Source: Microbacterium sp. A20
GTDB taxonomy: Bacteria > Actinomycetota > Actinomycetes > Actinomycetales > Microbacteriaceae
Assembly (NCBI RefSeq): GCF_004794515.1
Contig: NZ_SSDF01000084.1
Span: 62,001 to 126,000 of the forward strand
Length of the DNA: 64,000 bases
Reading direction: 5' to 3'
The notes under the pieces were generated by a model that saw only the letters and a program-made list of their open reading frames with translations, was not told the origin of the DNA and did no database searches. Position numbers and translations under genes: made by a program. Shown here one piece after another: positions 60,364 through 64,000 of the stretch; position 1 is the first letter of the stretch, and each line of letters opens with the position of its first letter.

Positions 60364-61767
60364 TCAGTGCAGCGCGTTCGTCTCGATGAAGGCGCGAAGA
60401 GCCTGCTCGTCGTCGGCCATCTCGGTCACGTGCTGGGGTGCGTCGAGCATCTCCTGCAGCTCCGGCGCGTAGCCGAGCTCGACGCCGATGGCCTCGTGGA
60501 TCGTCTCGGCGAACTTCTCCGGCTTGGCCGTCTCGAGCACGAGCATCGGAACGCCCGGCTCCACATACTCGCGCGCGACCTTGACGCCGTCGGCCGTGTG
60601 CGGGTCGATGACCTCACCCGTGGTCTCGTACACCGAGCGGATCGTGGCCAGCCGGTCGGCGTGCGTCGAGGTTCCGCTGACGATGCCGAACTCCTCGAGG
60701 AAGCGCTCCTGCTCGGCCGAGAAGTCGAAGTACCCCTGCGCTTCGAGGTCGTCCCACGCCCCCACGACGCGGGCGGGGTCGCGGCCGACGAGCTCGAAGA
60801 TGAAGCGCTCGAGGTTCGACGCCTTGGAGATGTCCATCGAGGGGCTGGAGGTCGCGAGCGTCTGCGCGGCGCTGCGCGGGCGGTAGACGCCGGATCGGAA
60901 GAACTCGTCGAGCACGTTGTTCTCGTTCGCGGCGAGCACCAGGCGGCGGATCGGCAGTCCCATCTGCTTCGCGAAGAAGCCGGAGAGGATGTTGCCGAAG
61001 TTGCCCGAGGGCACAGTGAAGGAAAGCTCGGTCCAGCCGCCGGCATCCGTCGCCCGCAGCCACGCCCAGAAGTAGTAGACGGTCTGCGCGGTGATGCGCG
61101 CGAGGTTGATCGAGTTCACCGCTCCCAAGTGCTGCGCGCGCTTGAAGTCGAGGTCGCCGGCGAGCTTCTTCACGAGGTTCTGGCAGTCGTCGAAGACGCC
61201 CTCGACCGCGATGTTGTGCACGTTCGCGTCGTCGAGCGAGAACATCTGCGCCCGCTGGAACGCGCTCATGCGCCCCTGCGGCGACAGCATGAACACCGCG
61301 ACGCGCTCCTTGCCGCGGAGGGCGTGCTCGGCCGCGGAGCCGGTGTCACCCGAGGTCGCGCCGAGGATGTTGAGCACGGCGTCGTTGCGCTCGAGCGTGT
61401 ACTCGAGCACCTGCCCGAGGAACTGCATCGCCATGTCCTTGAACGCGAGCGTGGGGCCCTCGGAGAGCCCGACGAGCGTCAGTTCGTCGTCGATCGCGCG
61501 CAGCGGCACGACACCGTCGGGGAAGTCGGCGTAGGCCGCGTCGGTCATCCGCGCCAGGTCGGCGCGCGGGATGTCGGTCGCGAACAGGCTCAGCACCTCG
61601 GTTGCGAGCTGCGGGTAGGTCAGTGCACGCCAACGCTCGAGCGTCTCGCCGTCGACGGTGGGCATGACCTCCGGCACCGCCAGTCCGCCGTCGGGCGCGA
61701 GGCCCTCCAACAGCGTCTCGCTGAACGACTGCGGCTGCATGCCGCCGCGGGTGGAGATGAACTGCAC
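60364..61767 (-). CDS. thrC: Threonine synthase
   Basis: A 467-residue PLP enzyme converting O-phosphohomoserine to threonine. The N-terminal domain FISTRGGMQPQSFSETLLEGLAPDGGLAVPE is the ThrSynth_N signature of the longer, E. coli-like class. The PLP lysine lies in LAFKDMAMQFLG, and GATSGDTGSAAEHAL binds phosphate. The GTG start at 61767 follows GAGGAG. No hom or thrB gene is near. Nested repeat copy 3 follows the stop. Confidence 0.96.
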   Translation of the reverse strand: MQFISTRGGMQPQSFSETLLEGLAPDGGLAVPEVMPTVDGETLERWRALTYPQLATEVLSLFATDIPRADLARMTDAAYADFPDGVVPLRAIDDELTLVGLSEGPTLAFKDMAMQFLGQVLEYTLERNDAVLNILGATSGDTGSAAEHALRGKERVAVFMLSPQGRMSAFQRAQMFSLDDANVHNIAVEGVFDDCQNLVKKLAGDLDFKRAQHLGAVNSINLARITAQTVYYFWAWLRATDAGGWTELSFTVPSGNFGNILSGFFAKQMGLPIRRLVLAANENNVLDEFFRSGVYRPRSAAQTLATSSPSMDISKASNLERFIFELVGRDPARVVGAWDDLEAQGYFDFSAEQERFLEEFGIVSGTSTHADRLATIRSVYETTGEVIDPHTADGVKVAREYVEPGVPMLVLETAKPEKFAETIHEAIGVELGYAPELQEMLDAPQHVTEMADDEQALRAFIETNALH

Positions 61768-61856
61768 GTTGGCTCCTCGGCTCGGGACTCGGCACGTCCA
61801 TTCTCGCAGGGTGTTCGCCGGCGAGATGACGGGATGACGGATGCCGCCGCTTCTGC

Positions 61857-62351
61857 TCAGAACAGGGAGGTCGGCAGCGCCCCCTCGTGCTCCAGCAGCC
61901 AGCGCTTGGTCTCGAGCCCGCGACCTTCGTCGCCGCCCGAGTATCCGCCGAGGCCGTCGCCGGCCACGACCCGATGGCAGGGCACGATCAGCGGGACGGG
62001 GTTCGCCCCCATGATCGACCCGATGCCCCTGGCCGGGACGTCGGTGCCGCTGCGCGCGGCGAGGCCGCCGTACGTGATCGTCTCGCCATGCCCGACCGTC
62101 CCGTGCAGAGCCGTGAGCACTGCTCTGGTCGCCGCGGTCTGCACGCCGAGGTCGACGGGAACGTCGAATCGGCGCAGCGTGCCCGCGAAGTAGGCGGCCA
62201 GCTGCGCGAGCGCCTCCGCGAGCAGCGCATCGGACTGTGCGGTGGCGTCTTCGGGCGGAGCGGACCGCCACGTGACCCGGGTGATCGCCACGCCGTCGCT
62301 GACGATGCCGACGACACCGACCGGGGTCTCGAGCGTTCCGAAAGCGGACAT
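61857..62351 (-). CDS. ogt: Methylated-DNA-protein-cysteine methyltransferase
   Basis: A 164-residue suicide repair protein that takes the alkyl group from O6-alkylguanine. The active site is VPCHRVVAGDGLGGYSGG, with the acceptor Cys in PCHRV near residue 128. The DNA-binding HTH lies before it (TITYGGLAARSGTDVPARGIGSIMGANPVP). It has no Ada-type regulatory domain. It lies 90 bases downstream of the erm gene and 90 bases upstream of thrC; no operon is certain. Confidence 0.96.
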   Translation of the reverse strand: MSAFGTLETPVGVVGIVSDGVAITRVTWRSAPPEDATAQSDALLAEALAQLAAYFAGTLRRFDVPVDLGVQTAATRAVLTALHGTVGHGETITYGGLAARSGTDVPARGIGSIMGANPVPLIVPCHRVVAGDGLGGYSGGDEGRGLETKRWLLEHEGALPTSLF

Positions 62352-62441
62352 GCGTCGAGGTTACCCGGGTGCTCCGACTTCGGGCTCGACACGAGCGGGC
62401 CGGACCGTCGCGCGCGGGGTGTGCGGGACGGCCCGGTCATC

Positions 62442-63206
62442 TCACCCGCGGGAGACGTGGCGCCAGAGCGCCGCCCAGTGCTCGGGGCGGAGATCGCGGG
62501 GAAGACGCCGGTCCTCGGCGCCGGCCGCCGCGACCGCCTGCCGACCCCGGGACAGGGGTGTGCGCGCCGCCGTGGCCACCACCGCAGCGAGGTTCGAGCC
62601 TCGGCCCGTGAACATCGCCCCCACGAACGCCTCGTACGCCCGGCGATCGGATACCGGGACGAGCGGTGAGCCGCGGCGGCTGATGGCGAGGACCCCGCCG
62701 TCGACGCTCGGCTGCGGCGAGAACCCCCATGCCGGGACGCGGCCCTCCAGAGAGAACTCGAACCAGGGCGCGGACTGCGCGGTCATCATCGTGCCGCCGC
62801 CGACGCCGGCCCGCTTGCGCGCCACCTCCCACTGCGTCAGCAGGACCGCGTGGTCCCACCCACGGCTCGAGAGCAACCGCCGCAGGATGGGCGTGGTCAC
62901 ATGAAACGGGATGTTGCCGACGACGACGTCCGCGTCGAGCGGATGGCGGGTCGCATCCGCGACCTCGATGCGCACGCCGGGCAGTGCCCTTCGGAGCCGA
63001 TGCACCCGGTGCTCGTCGATGTCGATCGCCGCGAGGGGTCTGCCGAGGGTCGTGAGCGAGCGGGTGAGTGCGCCATCACCGCACCCGAGCTCGAGGATCG
63101 AGCCGGAGGTGCGCCCGACGAGGTCGGTGATGCGGGCGAGGGTCGGACGATGGGTGAGGAAGTTCTGGCCGAGTTCGTGACGGCCACCATGGATTGAACG
63201 AGGCAT
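62442..63206 (-). CDS. Erm-type 23S rRNA adenine-N6 methyltransferase
   Basis: A 254-residue RrmA/Erm protein. Motif X is HELGQNFLTHRPTLARI, motif I is ILELGCGDGALTRSL, and motif IV is VVGNIPFHVTTPILRRLL with the catalytic N-I-P-F. It methylates A2058 of 23S rRNA, giving macrolide-lincosamide-streptogramin B resistance in this family. The C-terminal region is short and Arg-rich. The start at 63206 gives MPRSIHGGRHELGQNF. A structured 220-base leader with a short peptide precedes it, as in inducible erm genes. Confidence 0.9.
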   Translation of the reverse strand: MPRSIHGGRHELGQNFLTHRPTLARITDLVGRTSGSILELGCGDGALTRSLTTLGRPLAAIDIDEHRVHRLRRALPGVRIEVADATRHPLDADVVVGNIPFHVTTPILRRLLSSRGWDHAVLLTQWEVARKRAGVGGGTMMTAQSAPWFEFSLEGRVPAWGFSPQPSVDGGVLAISRRGSPLVPVSDRRAYEAFVGAMFTGRGSNLAAVVATAARTPLSRGRQAVAAAGAEDRRLPRDLRPEHWAALWRHVSRG

Positions 63207-63232
63207 GAGTGCGCTCCAGAAGAAGAATCGGA

Positions 63233-63354
63233 GCACCTCGAAGGAGGGGAGGACGCGAAGAGGCGTCGGTGAGGACTGCCCGTCCCGAGGTGCGATGACA
63301 TCTCGGTGGACGGCGCGCAGATGCGTGCGAAGAGCGAGCGCGCCGTCAGGCGCG
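63233..63354 (-). promoter_or_regulatory. Erm attenuator: overlapping hairpins
   Basis: In the erm leader (minus strand), CGCGCC-TGAC-GGCGCG (63339-63354) overlaps GACGGCGCGC (63347-63338), which pairs perfectly with GCGCGCCGTC (63318-63309). The two stems share GGCGCG, so only one can form. A third stem GCACCTCG/CGAGGTGC joins 63293-63286 with 63240-63233. GCTCC/GGAGC just downstream can hide the erm Shine-Dalgarno. This is the layout of ribosome-mediated attenuation. Confidence 0.7.
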
Positions 63355-63411
63355 GCGGTCGCGGAACACGAGGTTGCGCCCCATCACGGGCGCGGCGCAT
63401 ATTGTTCCCAT
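63346..63411 (-). CDS. Candidate erm leader peptide
   Basis: A 21-residue frame beginning MGTICAAPVMGRN and ending VFRDRRA, stopping inside the first hairpin loop. The stretch RDR fits the +X+ motif at which macrolide-bound ribosomes stall. Stalling would cover the left arm of the first hairpin and allow the second. No Shine-Dalgarno is seen; TATGCT about 7 bases before the ATG could be a -10, which would make the message leaderless. An in-frame ATG at 63423 is an alternative. Confidence 0.6.
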   Translation of the reverse strand: MGTICAAPVMGRNLVFRDRRA

Positions 63412-63431
63412 GCCGGACAGCATATCGGCCA

Positions 63432-64000
63432 TCAGATCCAGCCGCGATCCTCGGCGATGAGCACGGCCTGCTGCCGCGTGCCGACGGACAGCTTCCCGAG
63501 GATGACCGAGATGTGGTTGCGCACAGTCCCCGGGGCAAGAGAGAGCGCCCGGGCGATCTGCCCCGTTGTCTCGCCACGACGACCGGCGCGCAGCACGTCG
63601 AGTTCACGGTCTGTGAGCGGCGAGCGCTCGTCGCTCAGAGCGTCGGCGGCGATCTCGGGATCCACGTAGCGGGCGCCGGCGGCGACCCGGCGGATGACGG
63701 CGGCGACCTCGTCGGCGCCGCGGGACTTCGGCAGGAAGCCCGAGACCCCCGAGGCCAGAGCGCGACGGAGCACGCCCGGGCGCGCATGACGGGTGACGAC
63801 CACGCACCGCGTCGCGATCGCCCTGTTCAGCTTCTCGGCGACCTGCACGCCGTCGAGGCCCGGCATCTCGAGGTCCAGCAGGCACACGTCCGGCTGCAGG
63901 CGCAGGGCTTCCGCGACGGCCTGCTCGCCGTCGGCACATTCGGCGATGACCTCGATGTCCTCCTCCAGCCGCAGCAGGGCGGCAAGGGCAGAGCGGATCA
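63432..64000 (-). CDS. NarL/DesR-type response regulator (3' part)
   Basis: The start lies beyond the window, and about 189 residues are visible. The receiver domain has VCLLDLEMPGLDGVQVAEKL, with the phosphorylated Asp in LLDLEMPG and the Lys in GFLPKS. The LuxR-type HTH is LTDRELDVLRAGRRGETTGQIARALSLAPGTVRNHISVILGKL. The short linker and the receiver with LRLEEDIEVIAECADGEQAV suggest the DesR-like subgroup. Its histidine kinase should lie upstream, outside the window. Confidence 0.9.
   Translation of the reverse strand, partial: IRSALAALLRLEEDIEVIAECADGEQAVAEALRLQPDVCLLDLEMPGLDGVQVAEKLNRAIATRCVVVTRHARPGVLRRALASGVSGFLPKSRGADEVAAVIRRVAAGARYVDPEIAADALSDERSPLTDRELDVLRAGRRGETTGQIARALSLAPGTVRNHISVILGKLSVGTRQQAVLIAEDRGWI

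Noticed and set aside
59575..62193. Plus-strand frame of 872 codons over the permease and thrC genes
   Set aside because: It is antisense to two clear enzymes/transporters, and its composition (His/Arg/Asp/Val repeats) is that of a shadow frame.
1..64000. Mobile elements, prophage, tRNA or rRNA genes
   Set aside because: No transposase, integrase, att-like duplication, cloverleaf pattern or rRNA segment was recognised. Gene content and base composition are even across the window.

Overview
The window is chromosomal DNA from a high-GC actinobacterium, most likely a Microbacterium (Microbacteriaceae). Supporting signs are uniformly GC-rich codon use with frequent GTG starts, 4-bp ATGA/GTGA gene overlaps, a DtxR-type iron box, bS22, BldC/Rv0500A-like and DIP1984 genes, and a non-discriminating AspRS. 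I see no insertion sequence, prophage, CRISPR array, tRNA or rRNA.

Layout. 1-4 kb: partial histidine phosphatase, DUF5684 membrane protein, aspS, TauE/SafE exporter, acetyltransferase. 4.2-11 kb: two ABC importers (spermidine/iron-like, then polar amino acid) facing each other. 11-13 kb: a coupled rhodanese/glutaredoxin/Dabb set, the 32-aa ribosomal protein bS22, and a small HTH regulator. 13-17 kb: cyclase-family hydrolase, then a TetR regulator divergent from a DrrAB-like exporter. 17-22 kb: ArsR regulator divergent from a Trk/Ktr potassium system, then an ABC exporter pair. 22-31 kb: DUF1905, proC, CDF transporter, lipoprotein, tadA, upp, a giant RecB-like nuclease/helicase, nadE, a nucleosidase. 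31-35 kb: sbcCD. 35-38 kb: DHA2 drug exporter with a structured leader, DIP1984, a small acetyltransferase. 38-40 kb: a cysteine-rich leader peptide ahead of an orphan winged-helix regulator, then an AlkA-like glycosylase. 40-45 kb: siderophore uptake operon divergent from a siderophore-interacting reductase, with iron boxes between. 45-52 kb: YjbR, VOC, RtcB, second DHA2 exporter, M20 peptidase, NmrA-like, thioredoxin-like and PhnB-like genes. 52-60 kb: a six-gene operon (NCS1 permease, HyuA-like ATPase, three DUF917 paralogues, PucR regulator). 60-64 kb: thrC, ogt, an erm methyltransferase with an attenuator-like leader, and a partial NarL/DesR-type response regulator.

The parts most worth attention are the DUF917/hydantoinase operon with 30-bp-phased repeats upstream, and several RNA-level control candidates. 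These are a leaderless polycysteine sORF (38083-38184), an erm leader peptide overlapping mutually exclusive hairpins (63233-63411), and a terminator-like hairpin that hides the Shine-Dalgarno of a drug exporter (36858-36892). A three-copy family of nested palindromes built on CGAGACCCC/GGGGTCTCG sits at gene ends.

Functions are inferred from sequence reading alone. No database search or folding program was run.
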